NCBI GenBank assembly: GCA_017309275.1
Contig: JAFKLT010000056.1
Coordinates: forward strand, 1 to 63,151
Direction of reading: 5' to 3'
DNA: 63,151 bases
DNA from: Sphingomonadales bacterium
GTDB lineage: Bacteria; Pseudomonadota; Alphaproteobacteria; Sphingomonadales; Sphingomonadaceae
Below are positions 52,598 through 62,036 of this stretch, piece by piece (position 1 is the stretch's first letter; each line of letters starts with the position of its first letter). The position numbers were made by a program, and so were the translations under genes. Under the pieces are notes generated by a model, which was given only the letters and a program-made list of their open reading frames with translations, was not told the origin of the DNA and searched no databases.

Positions 52598-54013
52598 ATG
52601 CAGCGAACCGTCGAGATTGCCGATTTCGAGCTCCCGCGCGGCGCCGTTTCGATTTCCGAGCTGATGGCGATGGACCGGGCAGGCTGGGAACATCTGCGCG
52701 CCGAAATCAACCTCCGCCACAAGGCCGATCCCGATAATCCGCTCGCGCGCTGCCGGCTGTGCCGCGCCGGCGTCTATATCAAGGCGCAGGTGACACGCGC
52801 GGGCCATATCCCGCTGTTCGCCCACTACGCCGGAAGCCCAGCCGACTGCCCGTGGTATCAGGGCGCCAATCTCGTCCCCGACGACGCGCGCGCCGCGCAA
52901 TATCGTGGCCATCAGGAATGCGCGCTCCATCGTTCGATGTGTGACACGATTGCGGCGTTTTTGAAGGCCGATCCGCGCTGCACCCACGTCGCGGTCGATC
53001 GCTATCTCAAGCCGCATATCGAGGAGCGCGGCCGCTATCCCGATGTCTATGCCGAGCTGGGCCAAGCCGGAAAATTTGCTTTCGAGGTTCAGCTTTCCAA
53101 GCCCTTCGCCTTCGAAATCGCCGCGCGGCACTTACACTACAGGGCCGAAGGCGTCGCACTTATCTGGTTGTTCCGCGATATCGCGACCGAACTGCCGCAA
53201 GGGTTTCGCGACGTGATCGCCTTCCAGCGCGGCAATGCCTTTCTGTTCGACCAGGCGGCATTTGAGGCTTCGAACGACCGCGGACGGCTGATGCTCTCGG
53301 CGTGGCTCGGGGATAGTCGTGGTGGCTGGCTTAAACCACGGCTGGTGGGGCTCGACGATCTTGACCGCGGCAACGGCCGCTCGGTGTTTCTCGAGGATCG
53401 CCGGACGCCGCGCCTGCTCTCGCGCGGCCAGGAAGTGCGCGAGAAGTGGTGGCAGGCGCTCAAGACCGGCAAGCCGTTCGATTTCACTGATCCTATTGTG
53501 GACAAACAGTTCGGTCCCGCCTGGGACTCAATCAAAAAGTATGTGCCCGCACTTTCGGAATGGAAGAATGAGTTCTGGCGCGCGCATAATGCGCGCGGCC
53601 GTCCGCATTTTTTCGAGGTCGCCGCGATGCTCTTTTCGATCGCGCGGAGCGCGGCCGTTGGCGAAGAGCGCGTTTATGTTTCGCGCTACAAGGACAAGAG
53701 CCGGTTGGCCGCGATGCTTAACGCGCGCCTCTCAAACTCAAGCTACAAACCCTATGCTGACCTCGTCGAGACCATGCTTGCCAGAAGCGCTATGGCACAT
53801 TGTCTGGGACGTCCATCGCTCCATAACGCGCTTGCGGAGGCGAGAGGCCACACGGCACAGGTTGGGCAGGAGCATCCGATCTGGGAAGCTGCTGCGCGGT
53901 TGTTTCCCGAAATATTCGACGGATTGCTCCGTGCGGAGCTGATCGATCTCGACCATTTGCCCAACTGGGCTAAGCCGATGCCCGCGCGCCCCACGAGGGG
54001 CCCTGAGCCATGA
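52598..54013 (+). CDS. CoiA-like nuclease-domain protein (DUF6035-like)
   Basis: A 471-residue protein. A CxxC pair in ARCRLCRAGVYIK and a histidine/cysteine stretch (FAHYAGSPADCPWYQG, QECALHRSMC) form a probable zinc site; then RYPDVYAELGQAGKFAFEVQLSKP has the D...ExQ arrangement of the CoiA nuclease fold, and AEGVALIWLFR follows as in CoiA relatives. CoiA proteins act on incoming DNA during competence; homologues without competence genes occur in accessory islands. GGGG precedes the ATG 52598; 30 bases after the Mrr-like gene stop, same strand. Confidence 0.65.
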   Translation: MQRTVEIADFELPRGAVSISELMAMDRAGWEHLRAEINLRHKADPDNPLARCRLCRAGVYIKAQVTRAGHIPLFAHYAGSPADCPWYQGANLVPDDARAAQYRGHQECALHRSMCDTIAAFLKADPRCTHVAVDRYLKPHIEERGRYPDVYAELGQAGKFAFEVQLSKPFAFEIAARHLHYRAEGVALIWLFRDIATELPQGFRDVIAFQRGNAFLFDQAAFEASNDRGRLMLSAWLGDSRGGWLKPRLVGLDDLDRGNGRSVFLEDRRTPRLLSRGQEVREKWWQALKTGKPFDFTDPIVDKQFGPAWDSIKKYVPALSEWKNEFWRAHNARGRPHFFEVAAMLFSIARSAAVGEERVYVSRYKDKSRLAAMLNARLSNSSYKPYADLVETMLARSAMAHCLGRPSLHNALAEARGHTAQVGQEHPIWEAAARLFPEIFDGLLRAELIDLDHLPNWAKPMPARPTRGPEP

Positions 54014-54036
54014 CTGGAACGTATGGAGGAACGAGA

Positions 54037-54489
54037 GTGGCAAAACGAAAGCCTACGCTGTCGGATGAGCGCCTCGCCGATATCTGGAATGTTCGCGGCA
54101 TCGACTACGCAGAGGGCGAACTCGCCGGCTTCGACAGGCTGATCTCGTCGGCGGTGAGCCGGTGCCTCGCTGACGATGAGGATAATCGCGCCGAACTCGC
54201 AGACCTTGTGTCGCTGGTGCTCGGCGAGCGAGTCTCGGTGATGATGCTCGACGCCTACGCGAGCGAGGCGCGGCGCGGGCAGCGCATTCCGGCTTCGCGT
54301 TTCCTCGCACTGATCGCAGTCACACGGCGCTTTGACATTCTCGATGCCATTCTGCGTGAAGTCGGCGGCAAGGCGCTCGATCGCAGCGATGCGCAAGTCT
54401 ATCGCCTCGGCAGGCGCTATCTCGACAGTCTTCACGCCTCGCGGCGGCTCCGCGAAACCGAGGCCGAGATTTTCGATGCGGCGTCCTGA
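54037..54489 (+). CDS. Small unknown helical protein
   Basis: A 150-residue all-helical protein, unrecognised. GGAGGA at 54025-54030 selects the GTG at 54037; an ATG at 54010 overlaps the previous stop as ATGA. The stretch MMLDAYASEARRGQRIPASR, then FLALIAVTRRFDILDAILREVGG, resembles phage CII-like or other regulatory proteins in which a helix-turn-helix is followed by a short helical tail, but the match is weak. It lies in a run of same-strand island genes. Confidence 0.5.
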   Translation: MAKRKPTLSDERLADIWNVRGIDYAEGELAGFDRLISSAVSRCLADDEDNRAELADLVSLVLGERVSVMMLDAYASEARRGQRIPASRFLALIAVTRRFDILDAILREVGGKALDRSDAQVYRLGRRYLDSLHASRRLRETEAEIFDAAS

Positions 54490-54531
54490 TGGACCTAACC
54501 GGATGCGCTCCCAGCGAGACGAGGATCGACA

Positions 54532-56799
54532 GTGACGCGGAAAAGGAAGGCGCCGACGCCCAAAGGCAAGGGTAGAAGGGGCGGCCGTCCCGTGGCCGAC
54601 CGGCTCGCCGTGCATCCGGTTTCGATGGCCGATCAGGCGGCGATCAAGGACGAACTCGTCGCCAATGCGGCCTTTCAGGTCGAAGCCTTCCCACAGTTGC
54701 AGGCCGACCTGCTGACGCTTTTCCGCCGCGTGCACCCGCTTCATCTCATCGCGATCGTCGGGCAATATGGGCTGTTCGCACCGGTTTCTAATCAAGGCAT
54801 CGCCGACGGCACACTCATGGAAGGAATTCAGCAGCATCATGTCGAGCTGATGCAAGCCTTCGCCTTGGCCCTATCCGACGCCGAATGGGGCGTTTCGCCG
54901 GCGACGCCAAAGGATGTGGAACAGGCCGTTGACACTGTGAAGGCACTGGCTGACGCGTTCCACGCGCGCCGGTTTCTCGAGGCCGAGAATGTTGAGGAGA
55001 AGAGCGAGCGGTATCGCCTGATGTTGCGCGAGAAGATTCGTCTTCATACCCAGATGATCCGCAACTGGGGGCATTTCGGCCAAGTCGTCGACATCACGCG
55101 CCGCCTCTATTTGCCTCTCGATCCGCTCCTGCGCGAGGCGCACGGTTTCGCGGGGACCGAGCTCATCTCGGTCGCCAAGGCGATGCTGGACCTGCATCAA
55201 AAGCGATCGAGCGCGCGCTTTCAACAGCTCCAGCGCGTGTTCGCCGAACAGACCGTTCGCGGCGCGGTCAGCCGCTACTATGCGCTCTTCATGCCCAGCG
55301 AGGATCCGGCACCTTTCCTTGCCATGCTTCCCGCCGAATGGCCGCTTGATACCGTGCGGCAGCGCCTCCTTGCTCATGCCGACACGCAGCTTGCTAGACA
55401 GGCCTCCTATGCGCCGGACGATCTAGCGGCGACGACGGGGCTCCCTGCCGGGGTGGTCAACGCCGTCCTTGGCGCACTCGCCTTTGCGCCGGGCGCTCTC
55501 GCGTCGATGGACCGCGAGCATCTGTTCCTCGGTAATCCGGTCTGGACAGTGCCCGCGATCGACCTCGGATCGGACTATTTCGTCCCGGCGCCGCAGTCGA
55601 TTTTTAGCTTTATCCACGCGATTATGCGGCGGCTGGCAACCACGCCCGAGCTAAAAAAGGCGCTCGAACGTCGCCGCGCTGAATTTCTCGAGACAGAACT
55701 GGCCGAGCTGCTCGCTGAGGCGCTGCCCGGCGCGCAAGTGCAATCGGATATCGCATGGTCGCTCGACGGCCGTCGCTACCAGACCGATGTGGTGGCGAAG
55801 CTCGACCGCGTCGTGGTGATTGCCGAAGCCAAATCGGCAGCGCTTACGGAGGCCGCGCTGCGCGGTGCCCCAGAGCGCGTCCGCAAGCATGTCGGCGAGT
55901 TGATCGTCGAGCCGTCGCAGCAGTCGCTGAGGCTCGCCGGCCTGATCGAGCGAGCCAGCGGCGGCGATGCTGATGCCCGCGCCATCCTGACGCCGTTCGG
56001 CGACGATTTTTTCGACGTCGACGAAGTCGTCCGCCTGTCGGTGACGCTCGACGATTTCTCGATCATCGCATCTTCCGAACCCGAACTGCGGCTAGCCGGC
56101 TGGTTACCCGAGGATGTGCCGCTCGGCTGCACAATGGGGATCGCCGACCTCGCCGCGGTCGTGGAAATTCTCGGCGACCCGGCGCGGATAATTCACTATC
56201 TCGCCGAGCGGCAACGGATTCAGAAGACGCTCCAGATACTCGGGGACGAGATGGATTTCCTCGGTTTCTATCTCGAGACGGGCTTCAACATCGCTGCGAT
56301 CGAACGCAACAGGCCGCGGCTTTCGATCAGCGGCATGTCGGCCGAGATCGACCGCTGGTTCATCAATCGCGAGATCGGGCGGATGCAACCGCCGCCTCGA
56401 TTTGCGATCGATCATTACTTTGCAAAGGTGATGGATGCTGTGCGGCGCCATGGGGAACCAGGATGGCTGACGATCACGCTCGATCTGCTGCGTGCCTTCG
56501 ACTGCGACGAGCAGGCCGAGGTCGTCAAATCGCTCGGCCAGCTGCGTAAGGAGGCCATCCGGCGGCGTAATGATCGCGAGCGGACCGCGACCCTGCTCGT
56601 CACGCCGCCAGCCAACCGGCGCACCGCCATCCTCTTCCATGTCTACCCGCAGGAATATGCCGCGGAACGCCATCAATTGGGTGCCAAGCTCGGCGCATGG
56701 GCGCTTGAGACCAGCGGACGCCATCGATGCCTGATGATCGGCCGCGACACGTCGCGCTGGCACGAGCCCTATTCCTATATCGGCTTCGCCGAAGCCTGA
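54532..56799 (+). CDS. Large unknown protein with nuclease-like (ExK) motif
   Basis: A 755-residue protein with a basic N-terminal tail (TRKRKAPTPKGKGRRGGRP). A mostly helical first half is followed at about residues 395-445 by ALPGAQVQSDIAW, RYQTDVVAKLDRVVVIAEAKS, the D...ExK arrangement of NERD-like or PD-(D/E)XK nucleases. The C-terminal third (WFINREIGRMQPPPRFAIDH; RRTAILFHVYPQEYA) is unassigned. GTG start with GAGG upstream, 42 bases after the small helical protein. Likely an effector or DNA-processing protein in the island; function unknown. Confidence 0.55.
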   Translation: MTRKRKAPTPKGKGRRGGRPVADRLAVHPVSMADQAAIKDELVANAAFQVEAFPQLQADLLTLFRRVHPLHLIAIVGQYGLFAPVSNQGIADGTLMEGIQQHHVELMQAFALALSDAEWGVSPATPKDVEQAVDTVKALADAFHARRFLEAENVEEKSERYRLMLREKIRLHTQMIRNWGHFGQVVDITRRLYLPLDPLLREAHGFAGTELISVAKAMLDLHQKRSSARFQQLQRVFAEQTVRGAVSRYYALFMPSEDPAPFLAMLPAEWPLDTVRQRLLAHADTQLARQASYAPDDLAATTGLPAGVVNAVLGALAFAPGALASMDREHLFLGNPVWTVPAIDLGSDYFVPAPQSIFSFIHAIMRRLATTPELKKALERRRAEFLETELAELLAEALPGAQVQSDIAWSLDGRRYQTDVVAKLDRVVVIAEAKSAALTEAALRGAPERVRKHVGELIVEPSQQSLRLAGLIERASGGDADARAILTPFGDDFFDVDEVVRLSVTLDDFSIIASSEPELRLAGWLPEDVPLGCTMGIADLAAVVEILGDPARIIHYLAERQRIQKTLQILGDEMDFLGFYLETGFNIAAIERNRPRLSISGMSAEIDRWFINREIGRMQPPPRFAIDHYFAKVMDAVRRHGEPGWLTITLDLLRAFDCDEQAEVVKSLGQLRKEAIRRRNDRERTATLLVTPPANRRTAILFHVYPQEYAAERHQLGAKLGAWALETSGRHRCLMIGRDTSRWHEPYSYIGFAEA

Positions 56800-56816
56800 G
56801 CAGTCCCGCCCCTGGC

Positions 56817-57683
56817 TTGCGAGTTCCTCAAGAAGGTCGAGACAGCTTTGAGCGGATTTCGTATCGCTTCCTGCCTTTTGGACGACGGCAGCGAGACAAG
56901 CCTTTGCATAGCAGCGCGATAATCGAAGACGCGGTCAGCACGCTTGCAAATACGATGAGACTCTATGTCGAGGCGCATCTTCGCTTCGGCGATCTGTTCA
57001 AGGTCGATCCCGAAGAGGCGATCGACAATATAGATCGCGCCTTCGAGGCGAAGCTCGAGGCCTTCCATTCGCTGTACGACGTATCGAAGACGCTCTTTGC
57101 ATATTTCGATGATGGCGACACCGCGCTGATCATCGCGATACGAAACGCGATACATCATCGCGACCACCCGCTGTTTCGAAGTCTCAGGCGACGCCTTTAT
57201 CTTGATGAGTGTGGCGTGGATCGCTGGCTGGGCGCGTCGTTTCTGCTTGCAAGTCACCCGACTCTTCATGGCGCCCCAGTTTGGATGTCCCATCATGTTC
57301 GGTTGGACGACATGGATTCGCGCCTCGACCCGTCCCGTGCTTCACCCTATCTCGACACCGGAGCGGGCATGGCGAAGATCGCCGGCAGGTTCGAGTTGAT
57401 CGACCGGCAGCTCGCGCTTCCGGCGATCCGCCGGTTCCGCGATCGGCACCGATTTCCCGACGACCAGGCCTATGTCGATCTGATGCCGATCTTCGTCTCG
57501 GCCGTGTGCAAGGTCTTCAAGGCGATGAAGCACGCGGGGATAGGCTTCAATCGATTCGACGCCAGAACCTACCTCGCCCCCTTTACGTCAGAGCTTGAGA
57601 TCGACCTCGGCAACCACGACTTCAGGCAGCTGCGGATGCGCGGATGGGGTGCACTCGACCTGATGCCCATTCCCATCGAATAG
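56817..57683 (+). CDS. Unknown protein with HEPN-type motif
   Basis: About 288 residues from the TTG at 56817; an upstream frame overlaps the previous gene and an ATG at 56955 is an alternative, so the start is uncertain. The helical N-terminal half contains TALIIAIRNAIHHRDHPLF, where RNAIHH fits the RN(x3)H signature of HEPN ribonucleases; similar proteins are annotated only as hypothetical. Same strand as and directly behind the large nuclease-like gene. Probably the last gene of the left-to-right island operon. Confidence 0.55.
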   Translation: MRVPQEGRDSFERISYRFLPFGRRQRDKPLHSSAIIEDAVSTLANTMRLYVEAHLRFGDLFKVDPEEAIDNIDRAFEAKLEAFHSLYDVSKTLFAYFDDGDTALIIAIRNAIHHRDHPLFRSLRRRLYLDECGVDRWLGASFLLASHPTLHGAPVWMSHHVRLDDMDSRLDPSRASPYLDTGAGMAKIAGRFELIDRQLALPAIRRFRDRHRFPDDQAYVDLMPIFVSAVCKVFKAMKHAGIGFNRFDARTYLAPFTSELEIDLGNHDFRQLRMRGWGALDLMPIPIE

Positions 57684-57843
57684 GTTCAAGCGCGTTCGCG
57701 CCTGCAAATGGCGGCAAAGGACCAACGTCTGCTTTCTGGCCTTAGTAGCTTTGGATCGAATGGCCGAAATCAGGCGCGTTCCGGACATAACGCGTTGAAC
57801 ATTTTGCTGTCCGCGTAAAAACCGCAGACAACCCTAGCCGACG

Positions 57844-58305
57844 TCAACTCCAAGTCGCGACCCCGATCAGGGCCATGAACGCGCCAAACAGAACACCCCC
57901 GGTTGCCGCCCACGTCACCCACCAGTCCTGCTCGTCGTTTGACCGTCGCTGCTTGATCATACCCTCGACGCGGCCAAGTGAGTGTGAAAGCGCGTCGCGG
58001 GCCTCGCCGACAGATTTGCGATACTCCGCACTAAAAGCCATCGACGCTTGGTGACTTTCGGCGGCAAGGGTCAGCGGCGTAAGGCGCATCGCGGGTTTGT
58101 CGTGGATGCTCGCGATGTGCTGATCGATCTGATCGAGCCGCGCGTTCATGTCACGAAGGGTCAGCGAATAGTCGGGCAGCTTTTCCTTTGCAGACGTGAG
58201 TCCCTCGATCGCGGTCCGTTGCAGAGAAATCTCACTGCGCAGATCATCAAAGGCTTTGGCGGCGTCGTTGGAGGGCGGGGCGGCGGGGGTGAGTTTGCGT
58301 GTCAT
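57844..58305 (-). CDS. DUF6118-like, membrane-anchored coiled-coil protein
   Basis: A 153-residue protein with a proline-rich N terminus (RKLTPAAPPSNDAAKAFDDL), a long helical segment (LRDMNARLDQIDQHIASI) and one C-terminal membrane helix (WVTWAATGGVLFGAFMALIG). Proteins of this layout are commonly encoded next to Ti-type TraA relaxases in alphaproteobacterial mobile elements. Starts 9 bases after the relaxase stop, so it is in the same operon. Role in conjugation inferred from position. Confidence 0.7.
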   Translation of the reverse strand: MTRKLTPAAPPSNDAAKAFDDLRSEISLQRTAIEGLTSAKEKLPDYSLTLRDMNARLDQIDQHIASIHDKPAMRLTPLTLAAESHQASMAFSAEYRKSVGEARDALSHSLGRVEGMIKQRRSNDEQDWWVTWAATGGVLFGAFMALIGVATWS

Positions 58306-58314
58306 GGACGCAGC

Positions 58315-61293
58315 CTACATCGAGATCCCCAGCCCGCGTCCAGCGCCTAGACTTAGCTGGAGATCCTGAGACAGCGTTTTCCCTCTCATAGCGTCCAGCC
58401 CGAGCTGAGCGCGGCGATTTTCAAGGAGCGACTCGAGCTGCGGATCGCGGTGAAGGCTCTTCGCCATGCTCGTGAGGTTGGCGCGCGCCTCGTCACGCGC
58501 CGCATATGTCGGCGCCTTGCGGGCTATCGTGCTCTCCTTCTTCCATGTCTCAACAAACTGGTCGGCGCGCTTCTCGGTCTCGGCGGCGAGCCTCTTCGTG
58601 TCGACGGCGAGCCGCGCGCGATCGCGCGCTGCACGGTCCGCCGCCGCGCGCTCGGCGACGCGTGCCGCTTCCTGCCGTTCCATCGCCGCGATCGCGCCCG
58701 CCGTCCGCCCTGCGGCGGCCTCGCTGGTGAGCTTATAGCTTTTCCCGAACGCCTCGCGCAGATCGTTTGCGCCGCCCGGACGCAGCGTATCGAGTTCCTG
58801 CCGGGCCTTGCGATAGGCGTCGAGCTCGTGCGGCAGCTCCTTCCCTCCGGCGCGCCGGACATCGACGATGTCCTTCGTCATCTGCGCAAAGCGCTCGACC
58901 GCCTTGTCGAGTGGGGGTTGTGCAGGGGCGCGATCAAGGAATCGGCCGCTGACGCGGACCTCCGATAGTTTGACCTGCCGCAGCCGCTGAGGCGGAGCCT
59001 CTTCCAGTGCTTTGCGCGAGACGGTAAGCTTCAGCCCGTCGAACATGCCGCGTTTGGGCTCGGCGGTTTTTGCCGGTTCCGGCGCACGCACGCGATAATC
59101 GCTGGCCATATCCTTGCCGCGCTCGCGGCTGAGCGTGCGGACGAGTTTGGACTGATTGGCAAAATCATCGCGGCCATAATGGAGATCGACGGATTCGCGG
59201 TGGCGCGACATGGCAACATAGGCTCCGTGCCGATCCATTCCCGGCGTCGCGAGCACCTGCACCCGGTCGACCGTCATGCCCTGGGCCTTATGGATGGTCG
59301 CGGCGTAGCCATGATCGATATGAGCATAGTCCTTGAGGTCGAACGCGACGTTGCGCCCGTCGTCGAGCATGACAGCCATGCGCATTCGATCGACATTTCG
59401 GACCGTGCCGAGCGAGCCGTTCTTGACGCCCAGATCGCGCTCGTTCCGCAGGAACATGACGCGGTCGCCTTCCGCAAAGCTGCGGCCGCCACGCTCGACA
59501 TTGATCGCGACATCTGCGCCAAGCGCCCCGCCGGCGCGCAGTCTGTCTCGGGCATCGTCATTGAGCTGGCGCACTTCGTCATTGGTGTGGGTAAGAATAA
59601 TACGGCTCGCATCGGGATGACGCTGCCGATCGCGATCCCACGCATCGACAAGTTCGGTGCGCGCCGCATCGCGGGTAACGGCGGCGTGGACATGCCCGGC
59701 CTCGGCATAGCGACCGACCGCATCGCCGGTCCGCCCGGTGGCAAGCTCGCGCGTCGCGTCGCGCTGCCATTCTTCATGCTGGCGACGGATGGATGTAATC
59801 TCCACCGCCCCGTGGCGCTCGGCGGCGGCGCGGAATGCCGCGCCCGCTTCGATCGCCTGCAACTGCTCTGGATCGCCGACCAAGACGACCTTGGCGCCCT
59901 GCTTTTCGGCTTCGGTCACGACACGCTCAAGCTGGCGCGTTCCGATCATACCGGCCTCGTCGATGACGAGAATATGTTTGCTGGTCAGCCGTTCGCGGTC
60001 ATTGGCCCATTGATGTTCGAGGCTCGCCAAGGTCCGCGAGCCGATGCCGGAACCATGTTCCAAACCCTCGGCGGCGATGCCCGACAGCGCAGCGCCCTGC
60101 ACCTGATAGCCCGCCGCCTCCCAAGCTTCGCGCGCCACGCCAAGCATCGCGCTTTTGCCCGTGCCGGCATAGCCAATGACATTGCTCACACCGCGCGCCG
60201 ATGTGACATGCTCAAGCGCGCCGCGTTGCTCAATCGATAGATCAAGGCCGCGTGCTGACGCGCGCGCAAGCGCCCGTTCGCGATGACGATCGGCGACGCC
60301 ATGGTTGCGGCGCGCGTCGAGCGTCGCGGTCGCGCGTTCAAGCCTTTGCTCGGTCTCGATCATGGCGCGCGAGGTGAACCGATCTTCGCCGCGCCCGTCC
60401 TTGCCGAGTGCGACCAATTCGGGCGACGCTTTCACCGCACCCATGACGGCATCGAACTGGATCGTTCCCGCGCTATGTCGATGCACGAACATCGCGAGGT
60501 CGCGGTTGGTGAAGGTGGCCTGCCCGTGGGTAATGGTGTCGAGAGCGATCGACGGGTTGGCGAGGATTTTCTCGCCGTTCCGCCGCGCAATATCGAGATG
60601 CTCTTCGGCGCGGTCGACTTCGAGCCCCTGCTCCACCATCCGCGCAGCAGCGGGACCGATCTTGTGCTGGGGTTCGAGCTCGATCCCCTGCGCTTCCAAG
60701 GTGCGATGATCGATGCGTGCATCGATATCGAGCGCGGCGAGCCGTTCGTTGACATGATCGGCCCAGGCTTCGCGCCAACGCGTCAGCAGCTCGGTGCGGT
60801 TCCAGTCGCGGACCTTGGCGCCGAACTCGGCCGATCCGTCTTCGCCGATGCGGATCTCGCGCATCGTCAGCATGACATGGGCGTGAGGCCGCGCCAGCCC
60901 GTCGGCGCCGATGTCCCAGTGAACATTGAGGTCCGCGATCATGCCGCGTTCGACGAACTCGTCTCGGACGAAGTCGCGGGCCAGCTCGATGCCCTGCTCC
61001 TTGGTCATCTCGCGCGGGATCGCGAACTCGATCTCGCGAGCGAGCTGCGCGTCTTTGCGGATCTCCGCGGCCTCGACGTCATTCCAGAGCTTTTCGCGGT
61101 CGCGCCATTCCTCTGGCGCATTCTCCGGCAGCAGCACTTCGCTGTGGACGACACCCGCCTTGTTCGAGAAGTCGTGGCTTCGTCCAAGCCGCTCGTCGTG
61201 CAGCCGGTCGGCCGAACGATAGGCCGCGGCGGCAACCGCGCTGCTGCCTACGGCGCGGGAAATCACTTTTGCCGAGAAATGATAGATCGCCAT
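58315..61293 (-). CDS. traA: Ti-type conjugative relaxase/helicase TraA
   Basis: A 992-residue MOBQ-type protein. The N-terminal MobA/MobL relaxase has an early candidate catalytic Tyr in AAAAYRSADRL and the metal motif H125...PHAHVML (His137, His139). From about residue 350 a RecD/TraI-like helicase follows with GYAGTGKS (374-381), LVIDEAGMIG, VLVGDPEQLQAIEAG and ATIHKAQGMTVDRV. A basic, coiled-coil C terminus completes the usual length. It nicks oriT and unwinds the transferred strand. The ATG 61293 (MAIYHFSAKVISR) matches the family start. Divergent from traC. Confidence 0.94.
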   Translation of the reverse strand: MAIYHFSAKVISRAVGSSAVAAAAYRSADRLHDERLGRSHDFSNKAGVVHSEVLLPENAPEEWRDREKLWNDVEAAEIRKDAQLAREIEFAIPREMTKEQGIELARDFVRDEFVERGMIADLNVHWDIGADGLARPHAHVMLTMREIRIGEDGSAEFGAKVRDWNRTELLTRWREAWADHVNERLAALDIDARIDHRTLEAQGIELEPQHKIGPAAARMVEQGLEVDRAEEHLDIARRNGEKILANPSIALDTITHGQATFTNRDLAMFVHRHSAGTIQFDAVMGAVKASPELVALGKDGRGEDRFTSRAMIETEQRLERATATLDARRNHGVADRHRERALARASARGLDLSIEQRGALEHVTSARGVSNVIGYAGTGKSAMLGVAREAWEAAGYQVQGAALSGIAAEGLEHGSGIGSRTLASLEHQWANDRERLTSKHILVIDEAGMIGTRQLERVVTEAEKQGAKVVLVGDPEQLQAIEAGAAFRAAAERHGAVEITSIRRQHEEWQRDATRELATGRTGDAVGRYAEAGHVHAAVTRDAARTELVDAWDRDRQRHPDASRIILTHTNDEVRQLNDDARDRLRAGGALGADVAINVERGGRSFAEGDRVMFLRNERDLGVKNGSLGTVRNVDRMRMAVMLDDGRNVAFDLKDYAHIDHGYAATIHKAQGMTVDRVQVLATPGMDRHGAYVAMSRHRESVDLHYGRDDFANQSKLVRTLSRERGKDMASDYRVRAPEPAKTAEPKRGMFDGLKLTVSRKALEEAPPQRLRQVKLSEVRVSGRFLDRAPAQPPLDKAVERFAQMTKDIVDVRRAGGKELPHELDAYRKARQELDTLRPGGANDLREAFGKSYKLTSEAAAGRTAGAIAAMERQEAARVAERAAADRAARDRARLAVDTKRLAAETEKRADQFVETWKKESTIARKAPTYAARDEARANLTSMAKSLHRDPQLESLLENRRAQLGLDAMRGKTLSQDLQLSLGAGRGLGISM

Positions 61294-61322
61294 GGCGGCA
61301 ATCCATTTACAGCAAAACGAGC

Positions 61323-61352
61323 ACGTCGGCACGACGTATAAGCGCGCCCTCA
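61323..61352 (-). other. Candidate oriT nick region
   Basis: On the minus strand this reads GTGAGGGCGCGCTTATACGT followed by CGTGCCGACG. It resembles the Ti/RSF1010-type nic core (AGGGCGCAATTATACGTCGC) and includes a perfect inverted repeat ACGTCG-GCA-CGACGT at 61323-61337. Its place between divergent traA and traC is where Ti plasmids carry oriT. Comparison made from memory. Confidence 0.6.
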
Positions 61353-61465
61353 CACGATTTCATCGCGCTCGGGATCACAAAGTCGCAAGAGATTTCAGCT
61401 GCTTGAATGGCGATGAGACTCGGCATAATTGGTTCGTCCGACCCCATCAAACGGAAGGACAGACG

Positions 61466-61789
61466 ATGCGTAAACTGCGCGATTTCGACGCCGAACTCCA
61501 GGTGCTCACCGACAAAGCCAAGGCGCTCAAGACAAAGAAGCAAGGTCAGCTCGGCGAGCTGGTGATCGCCACCGGCGCCGATGCGCTGTCGATCGAACAG
61601 CTCGCGGGCGCATTGATCGAGGCTGTCGGCGCAGACGGGGCACGGAAGGAAGCGTGGCGCAAAAGCGGCGCGGCCTTCTTTCGCGGAAGCAGCACCGGTA
61701 CTCGCCAAGACGCTCGCCGCAACGCGGGCGGCGCATCGGCGATCGGTGCAGGCGCGCAACCGCCTTCAGGCGAAGCGGGCGCGGCATGA
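61466..61789 (+). CDS. traC: Conjugal transfer protein TraC-like
   Basis: A 107-residue protein with GGAAGGA before its ATG. It begins MRKLRDFDAELQVLTDKAKA, then LGELVIATGADALSIEQLAGAL, the pattern of sphingomonad TraC/TraD-type accessory proteins that help relaxosome assembly. Divergent from traA across the candidate oriT; overlaps traD by 44 bases in another frame. Confidence 0.75.
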   Translation: MRKLRDFDAELQVLTDKAKALKTKKQGQLGELVIATGADALSIEQLAGALIEAVGADGARKEAWRKSGAAFFRGSSTGTRQDARRNAGGASAIGAGAQPPSGEAGAA

Positions 61790-62036
61790 CACGCGAGCCT
61801 GGCAGGTGAAGCGCCGCGAGCGCACGCGTCAGCTAATCGAGTTGGGCGGCCTCGTTGCCAAGGCCGATCTGATCGAGCTGACCGGCGATGATCGGGCGAT
61901 CATCCTCGGGCTGCTCGTCGAAGCCGCTGCGAAGCTGCGCGGCGAAAGCCGTGAGCAGCAAATTCTTCTGTGGCGCCGCCGGGGGCGGCGCGCCTTCAAC
62001 AGCGACATTAGCGCTGATGCGATGTCGAAACTTTGA
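61746..62036 (+). CDS. traD: Conjugal transfer protein TraD-like
   Basis: A 96-residue basic protein containing RTRQLIELGGLVAKADLIEL and, near the end, WRRRGRRAFN; the LGGLVxKA core is shared with Ti TraD and sphingomonad homologues. GTG start inside the traC 3' end; a GTG at 61806 would remove most of the overlap. Its end overlaps the convergent cysteine-rich gene by 29 bases. Confidence 0.75.
   Translation: MQARNRLQAKRARHDTRAWQVKRRERTRQLIELGGLVAKADLIELTGDDRAIILGLLVEAAAKLRGESREQQILLWRRRGRRAFNSDISADAMSKL

Noticed and set aside
58450-61341. Frames on the plus strand opposite traA (58450-58968, 59179-60240, 60283-61341)
   Set aside because: Antisense shadows of the relaxase/helicase gene, which has complete motifs.
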